Shown: positions 9,546-18,134, counted from the stretch's first letter. The stretch is DNA of 41,397 nt from Hellea sp. (GCA_020628495.1 JAHDFA010000008.1:1-41397); one strand, 5' to 3'. The notes: generated by a model from the sequence alone, not told the origin. Numbers and translations are program-made.

Positions 9546-10550
9546 ATGACACCCCGGACCCTGACACTAAAATCCAAACGTTTTCGCGAAGAACGCCAAG
9601 CGGTTTGGAAAGAAATGGAAGTGATGCTGCAAAGGATAGAGGCGCGATCAGTCCGCAATCTCACCGATGAGGAAATCATCAAATTGCCACGGCTTTATCG
9701 CTCTACCCTCTCCTCCCTGTCGGTCGCGCGCGCGACATCGTTGGACCAGAGCGTCGTCAGCTATCTCGAATCGCTCTCCACCCGCGCCTATTATGTAATT
9801 TACGGAAGTCAGCAACGATTACGCGACCGCATTTACGGCTTTTTCGCCCGCGATTGGCCGCTGGCCGTTCAAGGCGCTTGGAAAGACTTGGCTGTGTCGA
9901 GTTTTATATTTGCACTCGGCATGTTGATTGGTTTTGTTTTGGTCTCCAATAATCCGGATTGGTTTTATTCTTTCATGGATGAAGCCATGGCGAGTGGACG
10001 CACACCGGCGGCGTCCGAGGAGTTTTTGCGTGACACTATATACGGCTATGAGAAAGAGGATGGAGGACTAGGCGTCTTCGCGGCCTTCCTTTTTTCTAAT
10101 AATAGCCGTGTTTCAATACTGGCATTCGCTCTGGGTTTCGCCTTTGCACTGCCGACCATTGTCCTCTTGCTTTATAACGGTCTGTCGATAGGGGCATTTA
10201 TTGCGGTCTTTACGGAAAAGGATTTGGGTTTCGAAATTGGCGGTTGGCTCGCCATCCATGGCACAACGGAATTATTCGCAATCGCATTGGCAGGCGCTGG
10301 CGGTATGTTGATTGGCCGCGCTGTGGCCTTTCCCGGTGATATGACCCGTATGGAATCCCTGAGGTCCAAAGCCGAGCAAGCCGCCATTATTCTAGGGGGC
10401 GTCGTTGTCATGATGTTTGTCGCCGGATTAATTGAAGGGTTCGGGCGACAGCTTATCCAGAATGATTGGGTTCGCTACGGAATTGGCGGATCCATGTTGC
10501 TATTCTGGTTGCTTTATTTCTTCTTGCCGCGAAAGGCGTTGGAACAATGA
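9546..10550 (+). CDS. Stage II sporulation protein M-like (SpoIIM/DUF95) membrane protein
   Basis: A 334-residue integral membrane protein. The first ~115 residues are soluble, helical and basic. About five hydrophobic segments follow between residue 115 and the C-terminus, including FIFALGMLIGFVLV and ILAFALGFAFALPTIVLLL. The pattern LYNGLSIGAFI ... LAIHGTTELFAIALAGAGGM is typical of the SpoIIM/DUF95 family. In non-spore-formers such proteins accompany MoxR, DUF58 and RDD genes, so no sporulation role is implied. The gene starts 10 bases after the DUF58 stop and overlaps the rdd gene (ATGA at 10547), which puts it inside the same operon. Confidence 0.85.
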   Translation: MTPRTLTLKSKRFREERQAVWKEMEVMLQRIEARSVRNLTDEEIIKLPRLYRSTLSSLSVARATSLDQSVVSYLESLSTRAYYVIYGSQQRLRDRIYGFFARDWPLAVQGAWKDLAVSSFIFALGMLIGFVLVSNNPDWFYSFMDEAMASGRTPAASEEFLRDTIYGYEKEDGGLGVFAAFLFSNNSRVSILAFALGFAFALPTIVLLLYNGLSIGAFIAVFTEKDLGFEIGGWLAIHGTTELFAIALAGAGGMLIGRAVAFPGDMTRMESLRSKAEQAAIILGGVVVMMFVAGLIEGFGRQLIQNDWVRYGIGGSMLLFWLLYFFLPRKALEQ

Positions 10551-11428
10551 GTACGGCCGGGAACCTCTCCGCCGCTCAGGTCAAAATGGGCCGACGACAT
10601 TTAATTACGCCTGAGGGTGTCGACCTGCAAATCGAATTGGCTGATGTCGGTGCGCGCATTGGGGCATTTACAATCGACCTGATTATCATCACGCTTGCGC
10701 TGATTGCATCTGCCTTCGCCCTAAATTCGATGAGCCTTTATAGCCAAGACATGGCGAATACGATTTTCATTTTAATCGCGTTTCTGTTGCGCAGTTTTTA
10801 TTTCACCCTTTTTGAATTGGGACGGCGCGCTGCTACGCCCGGAAAAATGGCCCTAAAAATCCGTGTCGCAGCACGCGGTAAAGCCAGACTATCAGCAGCC
10901 AGCGTCTTTGCCCGAAACGCCCTTCGCGAAATCGGGTTTTTTCTGCCCATCGGATTTTTATTCGGGATTGGCATGGGCGGCGTTGATGGTTGGATGAGCT
11001 TGTTGGCATCCATTTGGGCCGGGATTTTTCTGCTTTTCCCACTCTTCAATAAAGATCGCCTGCGGGTCGGCGACCTCGTTGCGGGGACGTGGGTTGTCCG
11101 TGCCCCGCGTCCTATGTTGGCCGCAGATTTGATCACAACCGATCGGCCGGAGCATGAGGCAACATTCTCAAAATTCGCCTTCACTCCAACGCAAATTGAT
11201 ACTTACGGCATCAAAGAATTACATGTTTTGGAAGATGTATTGCGCGCAAGAGACACGGAAATTTTAAAGGATGTTGCCAGCCGTATCCGTACAAAAATCG
11301 GCTGGGTTTGGGAAGAAGGCGAGAGCGATGTTGCGTTTTTACGTGCCTATTATGCCGCGCTGCGGGGTCGCCTGGAGTCAAAAATGTTGATGGGCGTCCG
11401 CCGTAAGGACAAATTCGATAAGCGCTAA
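10547..11428 (+). CDS. RDD family membrane protein
   Basis: A 293-residue RDD-family protein. The N-terminal half carries the RDD membrane module: ADVGARIGAFTIDLIIITL with the Arg and Asp of the motif, then two further membrane segments. GRRAATPGKMALKIRVAA and RLRVGDLVAGTWVV complete the pattern. The C-terminal ~90 residues are soluble and helical and have no domain I can name. An upstream in-frame ATG at 10466 lies inside the SpoIIM-like gene; I prefer 10547, which makes the usual ATGA overlap and begins with a plausible soluble N-terminus. The stop shares four bases with the sdaA stop on the opposite strand. Confidence 0.85.
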   Translation: MSTAGNLSAAQVKMGRRHLITPEGVDLQIELADVGARIGAFTIDLIIITLALIASAFALNSMSLYSQDMANTIFILIAFLLRSFYFTLFELGRRAATPGKMALKIRVAARGKARLSAASVFARNALREIGFFLPIGFLFGIGMGGVDGWMSLLASIWAGIFLLFPLFNKDRLRVGDLVAGTWVVRAPRPMLAADLITTDRPEHEATFSKFAFTPTQIDTYGIKELHVLEDVLRARDTEILKDVASRIRTKIGWVWEEGESDVAFLRAYYAALRGRLESKMLMGVRRKDKFDKR

Positions 11429-12807
11429 CACTCAATCACATTGACAGCCAAGCCACCTTGGCTGGTCTCTTTATATTTTGAGCTCATATCCAGACCTGTC
11501 TGGCGCATGGTTTCAATCACTTGATCAAGGCTGACCTTTCCGGCACCGCTGCCATGCAGGGCGAGACGCGCTGCATTAGCCGCCTTCACTGCGCCAATCG
11601 CATTGCGTTCAATACAGGGGATCTGCACAAGCCCGCCGACCGGATCACACGTCAGGCCCAGATTATGCTCCATACCGATTTCGGCGGCGCTTGCGACCTG
11701 TTCGGGCGATGCGCCCCAAACCGCGGCCAGACCGCCCGCTGCCATGGAGCACGCCACACCGACCTCACCTTGGCAGCCCATCTCCGCGCCTGAAATTGAG
11801 GCGCGTTGTTTATAGAGAAGTCCAATCCCGCCAGCTGTTGCTAAAAATATACGCGTTTTTTTCTTGTCCGGTTTTGCTGTCTCGTCGCAGCAATAATGAC
11901 GGATTATAGCAGGAATGATGCCGGCCGCACCATTCGTAGGCGCGGTTACAACCTGCCCGCCTGCAGCATTCTCCTCATTAACCGCCATAGCGTAAACATT
12001 CAGCCAATCGAAAAGAGTTTCCCGTTCATTAGCGCCAGGAGCACCGCAAAGTTTCGCCCAGATATCAGGTGCACGGCGCCTGACGTGAAGGCCGCCCGGA
12101 AGTTCGCCACGTGTATTTAATCCGCGCTCTATCCCCTGCAACATCACAGCCATGATGCGGTCCAACCGCACCTCCGTTTGAGCTCTTGGGCGGCGCGCAT
12201 CTTCATTCTTCATAATCAAATCTGCAATGCTTATTTTCTGTTGCGTACAAACAGACAGCAAGTCTTTTGCAGAGCCAAAGACATATGGGACAGCCCCCCC
12301 GCCCACAGCGACTTTGTCATTTTTTGCGGGTTTGGACAGTTGAGCATGGCTGGCGGTAAATCCGCCGCCAGTGGAATAATAAATGCGCTTGTAAATCAGC
12401 GCGCCTTTAGAGTCGAAAGCCTGCAATTCCATCTCATTTGGATGCAATTTCGCCGCCTGGTCAAAATCAAGGATAATATCTCTTTTCGGGTCGAATTGTA
12501 CGGTCCGGCCATCGCGGGTAAATTCGAGATTTTCGGATAATGCAGATAGTGCGGCCTCTGCCATATTCAAATTGATGGTTTCGGGTTTAAAACCCAGTAG
12601 TCCGAGTTGACCGGCGCGTAGCGTCCCGTGACCCAATCCCGTAAAGGCCAGTGACCCCCGAAATATCATGCGTATTCTATCAGTTTTCGTGAGAAGTTTC
12701 TTTTGACCAAGTCTTCTCCAAAACCGCTGCGATATTCGCATTGGCCCGACGGTATGTGAGGATGACGGCCCAATGCCGATACGAAAAATGTCGAGTATTG
12801 AGAGCAT
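11425..12807 (-). CDS. sdaA: L-serine ammonia-lyase, iron-sulfur dependent, single chain
   Basis: A 460-residue enzyme that deaminates L-serine to pyruvate and ammonia using a [4Fe-4S] cluster. It begins with the classic [19 protein letters not shown], where SSSHT belongs to the N-terminal regulatory/beta domain, and later has [13 protein letters not shown]. Cys345, Cys387 and Cys398 occupy the cluster-ligand positions. The very last residue is Cys460. In the Legionella type 2 enzyme the terminal cysteine acts as a fourth, auto-inhibitory 'tail-in-mouth' ligand, and the cysteine spacing here is the same. The gene is alone on the minus strand and converges on the rdd gene with a four-base overlap of stops and no visible terminator. 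Confidence 0.95.
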   Translation of the reverse strand: MLSILDIFRIGIGPSSSHTVGPMRISQRFWRRLGQKKLLTKTDRIRMIFRGSLAFTGLGHGTLRAGQLGLLGFKPETINLNMAEAALSALSENLEFTRDGRTVQFDPKRDIILDFDQAAKLHPNEMELQAFDSKGALIYKRIYYSTGGGFTASHAQLSKPAKNDKVAVGGGAVPYVFGSAKDLLSVCTQQKISIADLIMKNEDARRPRAQTEVRLDRIMAVMLQGIERGLNTRGELPGGLHVRRRAPDIWAKLCGAPGANERETLFDWLNVYAMAVNEENAAGGQVVTAPTNGAAGIIPAIIRHYCCDETAKPDKKKTRIFLATAGGIGLLYKQRASISGAEMGCQGEVGVACSMAAGGLAAVWGASPEQVASAAEIGMEHNLGLTCDPVGGLVQIPCIERNAIGAVKAANAARLALHGSGAGKVSLDQVIETMRQTGLDMSSKYKETSQGGLAVNVIEC

Positions 12808-12871
12808 GATTGGTACTTACTCTCAATGTCTCCCATGTGGCAATCATTAGAGAATTAATTTTAAGCTGCGG

Positions 12872-13051
12872 CTAATCCCGGTCGACTTTTGGTCCTGCGA
12901 TAAACCATATGAGTGTGCCGAAAAAAGGAAAAACCAACACGAATAATGACCAGATTATACGCCCTGCTGTGTCAGTAGAAGATTGCCAAATATGATATAG
13001 AGCCCAAGCAGATAAGAGCATGCTCGCTACAAATCCAGCCGTCCAATACAT
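12872..13051 (-). CDS. Small PLDc_N-type two-span membrane protein
   Basis: A 59-residue membrane protein if started at 13051, where an AGAGGA ribosome site lies about seven bases upstream. A further in-frame ATG at 13087 would add 12 residues but has no such site. It has two membrane segments (about 3-22 and 31-51). The second ends in WSLFVLVFPFFGTLIWFIAG, the pattern of the phospholipase D-nuclease N-terminal (PLDc_N) domain that also caps cardiolipin synthases. No catalytic HKD domain follows, so it is a stand-alone membrane protein of unknown role. A candidate EcfG promoter at 13116-13140 on the same strand suggests stress induction. Confidence 0.75.
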   Translation of the reverse strand: MYWTAGFVASMLLSAWALYHIWQSSTDTAGRIIWSLFVLVFPFFGTLIWFIAGPKVDRD

Positions 13052-13115
13052 GAAAAATCCTCTTTGTAATAGTCTATGAGAGCGCAAAAGGCTGCGCAGG
13101 TTTCTTAACTCATGT

Positions 13116-13140
13116 TACGAATTGGCCAGGCCCTGGTTCC
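13116..13140 (-). promoter_or_regulatory. Candidate EcfG promoter of the PLDc_N-type gene
   Basis: Read on the minus strand, GGAAC (13140-13136) is followed by a 16-base spacer and CGTA (13119-13116). This fits the general-stress sigma consensus except for the last base of the -10 box. The expected transcription start is about 60 bases before the chosen start codon at 13051. Confidence 0.6.
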
Positions 13141-13165
13141 AAGAAAGCTGAAGAAAGAGTCAGTG

Positions 13166-13191
13166 GGAACGAAAAGTCTTTCATTAGGGTT
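13166..13191 (+). promoter_or_regulatory. Weak EcfG-like site ahead of topoisomerase IB
   Basis: GGAAC at 13166-13170, a 17-base spacer, then GGTT at 13188-13191: one mismatch to CGTT. Transcription would begin near 13197, almost at the start codon, so a leaderless message or a start at 13210 would be needed. It is the weakest of the sites reported here. Confidence 0.3.
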
Positions 13192-13200
13192 GATGAAGTG

Positions 13201-14172
13201 ATGTCAGCCATGCCGAAATTATTGCGATACAGCTCTGATGCGGAACCGGGTTTTACGCGTCGTCGTCGCGGCTCAGGATTCTCCTACCACACATCTGAGG
13301 GACAGATCATCAAACAGCGCACAATCTTATCACGCATTCAGTCGCTTGGATTGCCGCCCGCCTATGAAGATGTGTGGATTTGCGAGGATGCCTTTGGTCA
13401 TTTGCAGGCAACCGGACGAGATGAAAAAGGCCGTAAGCAATATAGATATCATGCGGATTGGCGTGAATTTCGTGATCGTAGAAAATTTGACAGCCTCTCG
13501 GACTTTGCATTAGCTCTCCCGCATATCCGTGATAAAGTTGCGCGAGACTTACGGAGGGAAAATCCTGATATGCGGTTCGTATGCGCCGCTTTGGTCCGGC
13601 TGATTGACCGTGGGGCTTTACGTATAGGCAATCGCGGATATGAGGGGGATAGCTTTGGGGCATCCACTTTGCGCACACGACATCTAAAATTAATGCAGAA
13701 TGGCTTTCGCCTGGATTATACTGCAAAAGGCGGAAAGCGTATCCGCAAAACAATCCGTGACAAATATTTAGCCGCAATCTTGGAAAAAATTGACGACCTG
13801 CCCGGTCATCATTTATTTCAGTATATTGGCAGAAACGGCAATATTTGCCGACTGGATAGCGGTGACGTTAATCAATATTTACCTGAAACGTTCACGGCTA
13901 AAACTTTTCGGACGTGGCATGGGAGTGTTGCGGCGTTCCAAGCGGCAACGCAAGAAAACCCCACTATTAAATCAATGTGTGAGGCTGCCGCAAAGCGTCT
14001 ACATAATACCCCTGCAATCTGCCGAACATCTTATATTCATCCGAACATTATCGCATTGGCAGGGATGAGTGAGGCAGAGAGATCGGACAAACTAGCATCA
14101 TTGACGGTGCCGAAAAAACGCGGATTGAAAATTGCGGAACGCAGATGCCTTTCGCTTATCACATCATCATGA
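13201..14172 (+). CDS. DNA topoisomerase IB (poxvirus/bacterial type)
   Basis: A ~323-residue type IB topoisomerase that relaxes supercoils through a 3'-phosphotyrosyl intermediate. In the numbering beginning at the GTG at 13198, the active-site set is visible: Arg142 in LRIGN, a lysine in KGGK (177-180), Arg238 in FRTWH, His269 in KRLHNTP, and Tyr279 in CRTSYIHP. The His-to-Tyr spacing is 10 residues, close to that in the vaccinia enzyme. ATGs at 13201 and 13210 are both possible; 13201 is adopted. The gene is divergent from the PLDc_N-type gene, inside the stress-response region. Such enzymes are common accessory topoisomerases in alphaproteobacteria. Confidence 0.92.
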   Translation: MSAMPKLLRYSSDAEPGFTRRRRGSGFSYHTSEGQIIKQRTILSRIQSLGLPPAYEDVWICEDAFGHLQATGRDEKGRKQYRYHADWREFRDRRKFDSLSDFALALPHIRDKVARDLRRENPDMRFVCAALVRLIDRGALRIGNRGYEGDSFGASTLRTRHLKLMQNGFRLDYTAKGGKRIRKTIRDKYLAAILEKIDDLPGHHLFQYIGRNGNICRLDSGDVNQYLPETFTAKTFRTWHGSVAAFQAATQENPTIKSMCEAAAKRLHNTPAICRTSYIHPNIIALAGMSEAERSDKLASLTVPKKRGLKIAERRCLSLITSS

Positions 14173-14176
14173 CTGC

Positions 14177-14202
14177 GGAACAATGTGGCCACCTGGACCG
14201 TT
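14177..14202 (+). promoter_or_regulatory. Candidate EcfG promoter of the 32-residue gene
   Basis: GGAAC at 14177-14181, a 17-base spacer and CGTT at 14199-14202, a full match to the EcfG consensus. The only open frame that follows is the 32-codon one at 14241, about 32 bases after the expected transcription start. Confidence 0.6.
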
Positions 14203-14240
14203 ACAAAGGTTGATATATTCGTTAAATTGAAAGTCAAAAG

Positions 14241-14339
14241 ATGAAATTTATTATAAGAACAATCTTCGCTGCAGCCTTGTCATGGGCCGTGCGGGAATTT
14301 CTTGAAAGTCAAACAACCACGACAAAGAAAATCGATTAA
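14241..14339 (+). CDS. Very small protein (32 residues), unknown
   Basis: An open frame of 32 codons beginning MKFIIRTIFAAALSWAVREF and ending TKKID. It has a basic N-terminus, a short hydrophobic stretch (about residues 3-16) and a polar, Thr- and Lys-rich tail, so it may be a small membrane-associated protein. Coding status is not proven by composition. It is supported by a full-match EcfG promoter at 14177-14202 and by its stop, which shares four bases with the convergent kinase gene, as in the other convergent pairs here. The ribosome site is weak (GAAAG some distance upstream). I do not recognise a family. Confidence 0.45.
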   Translation: MKFIIRTIFAAALSWAVREFLESQTTTTKKID

Positions 14340-15511
14340 CGCCCTTCGGTAGAGCCTAACAATCGACTTTCCAGTACTGTAACATGATAGCTGAGACCCG
14401 TCGGTGAGATGTCAAAACTTGCCTCCCCTTGGAAATCAGCAGGGACGATTCTGCTCAAAATTTGCATACCAAAACCCTTGCCTGATTTTGGGCTTTCAGC
14501 CAGTGTTGACCCTACACAGTGCTCTATCCAAGACAATTTAGGGCTAGGCAACATCCTCCAAGAGAAAATAACTTCTCCTGCATCATTTCCAAGCGCACCA
14601 TGTTTCAAGGCATTGGTGGCCAATTCATTTAGCATCAAGGTGAGTGTAAAAGCCGCGCGGGCGGTTACAAGAATGTCGTCATCTGACTGTATAGAAATGC
14701 GGCCGTCGATTTCACCTTTTCGAAAGCCAAATGGGGCTAATGTGATTTCTGATAATTCGCGAAGCGAGACCGGACTGTAATCATTTTGCGCCAGCAGCGT
14801 TTGCGTGTGTGATAATACAGTGATTTTATTCCGTAACCGCTTAATCAATTGCTCCCGAGAGGCATCCGTACGCCCCAGAATAGAAACAAGACCGGAAATA
14901 TGGGCATACATATTCCCCATACGGTGCTGCAATTCTTCATTAATCAGGTTTAAATCTGCATTCTCAGCGTCAAGATTTTCATTCAATTCCTGAAGCTCCG
15001 CATTGTCCTGCTGAACAGCGGCGTAAGTAATTTCACTCATCACGGTTTCAGCTAAGTCGGACAATAGCTGCGCCTGCTCTGGACGAAATTCCGACCGGGG
15101 TTCGGTATCAATGACGCAAAGCGTTCCCAATGCGTGTCCATCATCTGTAACGAGCGGCGCGCCAGCATAAAATGATATATTGGGATCGCCTGTTACAAGG
15201 GGGTTTTCCGAAAAACGACTATCCTTTGACGCATCTAAGATAACTGTAATATTATTAGGTGTCCGTATGGCATGATCGCAAAAAGCGACGTCCCGCGACG
15301 TCTCTGTGGCATCAAGACCAATATTTGATTTAAACCACTGCCGGTCAGCATCAATTAACGACACAAGCGCTATTTTTGTACCGAAAGCGTTTTGTGCCAT
15401 GCGAGTAATTCTATCAAAACGCGCCTCTGCAGAAGTGTCCAGCAGGTTAGTCGCCTTTAATGCACGAAGGCGGCGGGACTCTTCAGAGCTTTCTGACAAG
15501 ACAGACCTCAT
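14336..15511 (-). CDS. GAF-domain HWE-type sensor histidine kinase
   Basis: A 391-residue soluble histidine kinase. Residues ~25-160 form a GAF domain with signature parts VSLIDADRQWF and VAFCDHAIRTP. A short coiled coil (about 165-195) leads to the phospho-acceptor helix ELQHRMGN, with His196. The ATP-binding domain has NELATNALKHG (295-305), and WIEHCVG (328-334) matches the WxE motif that names the HWE kinases. There are no membrane segments, so it should sense a cytoplasmic signal. No cognate response regulator lies next to it. HWE/HisKA_2 kinases commonly feed PhyR, whose gene is 2.7 kb away, so a stress-input role is a reasonable inference. Confidence 0.88.
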   Translation of the reverse strand: MRSVLSESSEESRRLRALKATNLLDTSAEARFDRITRMAQNAFGTKIALVSLIDADRQWFKSNIGLDATETSRDVAFCDHAIRTPNNITVILDASKDSRFSENPLVTGDPNISFYAGAPLVTDDGHALGTLCVIDTEPRSEFRPEQAQLLSDLAETVMSEITYAAVQQDNAELQELNENLDAENADLNLINEELQHRMGNMYAHISGLVSILGRTDASREQLIKRLRNKITVLSHTQTLLAQNDYSPVSLRELSEITLAPFGFRKGEIDGRISIQSDDDILVTARAAFTLTLMLNELATNALKHGALGNDAGEVIFSWRMLPSPKLSWIEHCVGSTLAESPKSGKGFGMQILSRIVPADFQGEASFDISPTGLSYHVTVLESRLLGSTEGR

Positions 15512-15632
15512 CGCTATATTACCTATACTAGGCTGAGTTAGCCCGCTTTCGATTTATGCGATAATTCAAATATAGTGGCAATACGATAACCTATGTTAAC
15601 GAGACAATGCCGTATTCCACAGTCCAGAAGCG

Positions 15633-17021
15633 CTATGCCGAGCCGCCAAGCCAATCCTGCTCCTGTCTTGCCTTTTCCAGAGACACATCATTTTGCAAGG
15701 CTGCGGCAATTTTAGTGGCAAGTGCTGCAATCGCCTCGCGATCCACTTCATTGGGTAAGGCATCATATGTGGCGCGCACAAGATTGGAAATCTCAGTTTC
15801 CAAGACTTTTTTGCGACTCTCCATAGTTGCGCGGGCATGCAATTTGCCCAACATGGACAGCATTGCAGATGCGGCGATTTTATCCGAAGCCACATAAGCC
15901 CGACTTTTCCCTGCGAAAACTCCAAGCAATATTTCAAATGTGAGCGGATTCGCAATTATACGCCGCTTATTCTGGTCATCAAAACGATCCGCGACCGGGT
16001 CCGGCGCGCTCAGCATCACATTTAAACAGGATTGATACCAGTGAATACAATTTATCGCCGTATAGGGATCGTTCACTCCGGGTGAAAGCGCGCGGGCCAG
16101 AACTTCCACAAGCTCGTCCGCGAGGTAGAGCGCGTTTTGATGTACTGTCCGGGCCTTACCCATGGCATAAGCATCCCGAATATTTTCAGCCAATTCCTCT
16201 TCTTTTTTTTCAGAAATATGTGTGCCGTCACTTTTCCAAACGTCCACCAAAATATCGCCATATACAACAAAATCCCCTGGCTGAAATTGCAGATCAATTA
16301 GGAGATCCCGCTCTGAAGCGATTTTGACCAGATAAGGAAAATTCAATGTTTGCACATAACCCTCATCAGATGCCGTCACGCGCAAAGCCTGCTTTACATC
16401 AAAATCGCACCCGCCATCTTCCAGCCTGGGCCGAATCTCATTTTCAGCCCCGACCAATTCTCTCAAACGATCGCGAAGTCTGCGTCCGATGCGCGCCGTG
16501 ATATTTCCAACATTCAATGTTTCCGGAATATGATGCACAAAATATATTAGAACACCAACGGATAAGAGCGTCATCAACATTGCGACGAGGACAGATATGT
16601 TTGGTACGAATTCGGGAATGGCTTCGCCGGGTACGGATTCATCTCCGGTGTGCGCAACACGCAAAATCAAGAGGCTATAAATAAAGGTCGAGGTAAAAAC
16701 ACCCAGAGTGAACTGATTGGCCTTATCGCGCATAAAATTACCGATAAGGCGCGGCCCGTATTGTGCCGCGGCGTTTGTCACAGCCACCATTGTTAGAGAG
16801 AAAGTCACGCCTGCAATGGATATCATTGAACCGGTGATGATTGAGAGGATCGCCCGCGTGCCTTCAATACTGTTCGGCGCGAATATTCCGGCCATTCTAA
16901 AATCTTCAGAACCTAAAGCGCGATCAATTGCAACGGTTATAGCCGCCAAGATAACGGACCCGATGGCCATAATCATCGGAATGAAATAATAGCTGCTTTG
17001 TAAATCTTGCCAGAGCTTCAA
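15633..17021 (-). CDS. DUF2254 domain membrane protein
   Basis: A 462-residue protein matching DUF2254. The N-terminal half has about four membrane spans (near residues 15-32, 58-80, 103-123 and 143-163), with the conserved part around FMRDKANQFTLGVFTSTFIY. The C-terminal half is soluble and contains LARALSPGVNDPYTAINCIHW (about residues 313-333), the best-conserved part of the family. The function of DUF2254 is unknown. It is isolated from the kinase gene by 120 bases, and I find no good EcfG site upstream of it. Confidence 0.85.
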   Translation of the reverse strand: MKLWQDLQSSYYFIPMIMAIGSVILAAITVAIDRALGSEDFRMAGIFAPNSIEGTRAILSIITGSMISIAGVTFSLTMVAVTNAAAQYGPRLIGNFMRDKANQFTLGVFTSTFIYSLLILRVAHTGDESVPGEAIPEFVPNISVLVAMLMTLLSVGVLIYFVHHIPETLNVGNITARIGRRLRDRLRELVGAENEIRPRLEDGGCDFDVKQALRVTASDEGYVQTLNFPYLVKIASERDLLIDLQFQPGDFVVYGDILVDVWKSDGTHISEKKEEELAENIRDAYAMGKARTVHQNALYLADELVEVLARALSPGVNDPYTAINCIHWYQSCLNVMLSAPDPVADRFDDQNKRRIIANPLTFEILLGVFAGKSRAYVASDKIAASAMLSMLGKLHARATMESRKKVLETEISNLVRATYDALPNEVDREAIAALATKIAAALQNDVSLEKARQEQDWLGGSA

Positions 17022-17171
17022 TATGCGGGCGGATGAGCGGATAGGTTTTATTCCTAATAAAAGAGGGACTAGAAGCCGCGCTTGTTGAAACGTAGCGAAA
17101 CCACGTCTGAGAGGTTAAGGCCAGAAAATTCAAATAGGCCCGTTCAAATTTGCAATCAGGTAAATCTGAAA

Positions 17172-17390
17172 TCAGGCTTTCGAAATTTCGGAATGAGACT
17201 TCAGGACCCGGTCACCATCTTCCTGTTCAATTATATAGGCCGGGGAGTCAGAGGATGCGTTGCGCGTAACCTCTGTGCCTTTAATCGTACGTGTCACATC
17301 ATCGGTGAAACTTTCCTGAACTTTACCGGTGGCTGTTCCGTTGCCCCAACTCCATTTCACTTTTGTGCCTTTATTATATGCTTTCGACAT
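17172..17390 (-). CDS. DUF2945 (Tudor-like) small protein
   Basis: A 72-residue protein starting MSKAYNKGTKVKWSWGNGTA. The pattern KVKWSWGNGTATGKV ... SPAYIIEQEDGDRVLKSHSE is that of DUF2945, a small Tudor/SH3-like barrel found in many stress-associated bacterial genes. The start at 17390 has an AAGGTG ribosome site about eight bases upstream; the longer in-frame version from 17510 would run through the promoter region and is rejected. An EcfG-type promoter (17430-17455) lies about 33 bases before the start. The role is unknown. Confidence 0.82.
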   Translation of the reverse strand: MSKAYNKGTKVKWSWGNGTATGKVQESFTDDVTRTIKGTEVTRNASSDSPAYIIEQEDGDRVLKSHSEISKA

Positions 17391-17429
17391 AATTCTATCA
17401 CCTTTTTTGCTGACTGCATGCGGCTTACT

Positions 17430-17455
17430 TACGTCACAAGATTGGAACCGGTTCC
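17430..17455 (-). promoter_or_regulatory. Candidate EcfG promoter of the DUF2945 gene
   Basis: On the minus strand GGAAC (17455-17451) is followed by 17 bases and CGTA (17433-17430). The -10 box differs from CGTT in its last base, as do the other two minus-strand sites in this region. Confidence 0.6.
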
Positions 17456-17487
17456 CTGGCCTATAGTTTAAAATTTTCCTAATTGCG

Positions 17488-17513
17488 GGAACTAATCTCG
17501 GAATTGCCACGTT
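17488..17513 (+). promoter_or_regulatory. Candidate EcfG promoter of the 162-residue exported protein
   Basis: GGAAC at 17488-17492, a 17-base spacer and CGTT at 17510-17513. This is a full consensus match, with the start codon 52 bases downstream. It is back-to-back with the minus-strand site for the DUF2945 gene. Confidence 0.7.
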
Positions 17514-17565
17514 GTTTAGATGTCCGGAAGCTAGCCTTCCTTAATTAGTAAACAAAGTTCATATC

Positions 17566-18054
17566 ATGCTACGCTTTATATTCTGCCTCGTATTTATAGC
17601 GCCAATATTTTTTCTTCCGAGCATACTCGGAAATCAGGACGCAGTAGCCAGCATTGAAATCCAAGAGGATACATATGATGCGTTCACTGACGCTAAACTC
17701 ACCGCTTTAGATAAGTGCGAGCCGGAAACCATTCCAGTGTACTTTAGTGATACGTTTGTAGAAACTCACTCAGCTGAATTTCTTCATTCCGCAGTTGATG
17801 CAGCTACGGATTGCGCCATTGCAACAGTTCGGGTCGTCGGATTGAAATTCGACACCATGACCGATGCTGAACGCACGATTTCTGACAAGCAAGTTCAGGA
17901 AGTAACAGAATTTCTTAACGCCTATGGGATCAATTTGAATGTCGAACGCTCTGCCCGTAAAATTGAGTTGGATACACGCGCCGTTAACGGCCGTGCGGTC
18001 ATCGTTGAATTTGAATTTGAGCCTTCCTTTGAGACAGCAAGCGCGGCTCAATAA
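17566..18054 (+). CDS. Exported protein of unknown function, possibly OmpA-like fold
   Basis: A 162-residue protein with a hydrophobic N-terminus (about residues 2-22) that looks like a signal peptide or membrane anchor, followed by a soluble acidic domain. I do not recognise a family. The order IPVYFSDTF, a helix, CAIATVRVVGLKF, a helix ending FLNAYGI, and a final strand AVIVEFEFEP resembles the strand-helix order of OmpA C-terminal domains. The peptidoglycan-binding residues of OmpA are not evident, so this is only a structural guess. It is flanked by a full-match EcfG promoter and a strong terminator, so it is a single-gene stress unit. Confidence 0.7.
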   Translation: MLRFIFCLVFIAPIFFLPSILGNQDAVASIEIQEDTYDAFTDAKLTALDKCEPETIPVYFSDTFVETHSAEFLHSAVDAATDCAIATVRVVGLKFDTMTDAERTISDKQVQEVTEFLNAYGINLNVERSARKIELDTRAVNGRAVIVEFEFEPSFETASAAQ

Positions 18055-18134
18055 AAGTCGTTTTCTCCCGGAAGGCACAATTTTGAAAAGCCGACGACTA
18101 CTCTCAAAACTTCTCAACAAAATGCTGAAGAAAA

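Noticed and set aside
10466-10546. Longer start for the RDD protein
   Set aside because: It would lie within the SpoIIM-like gene; the ATGA overlap at 10547 and the soluble N-terminus there are more natural.
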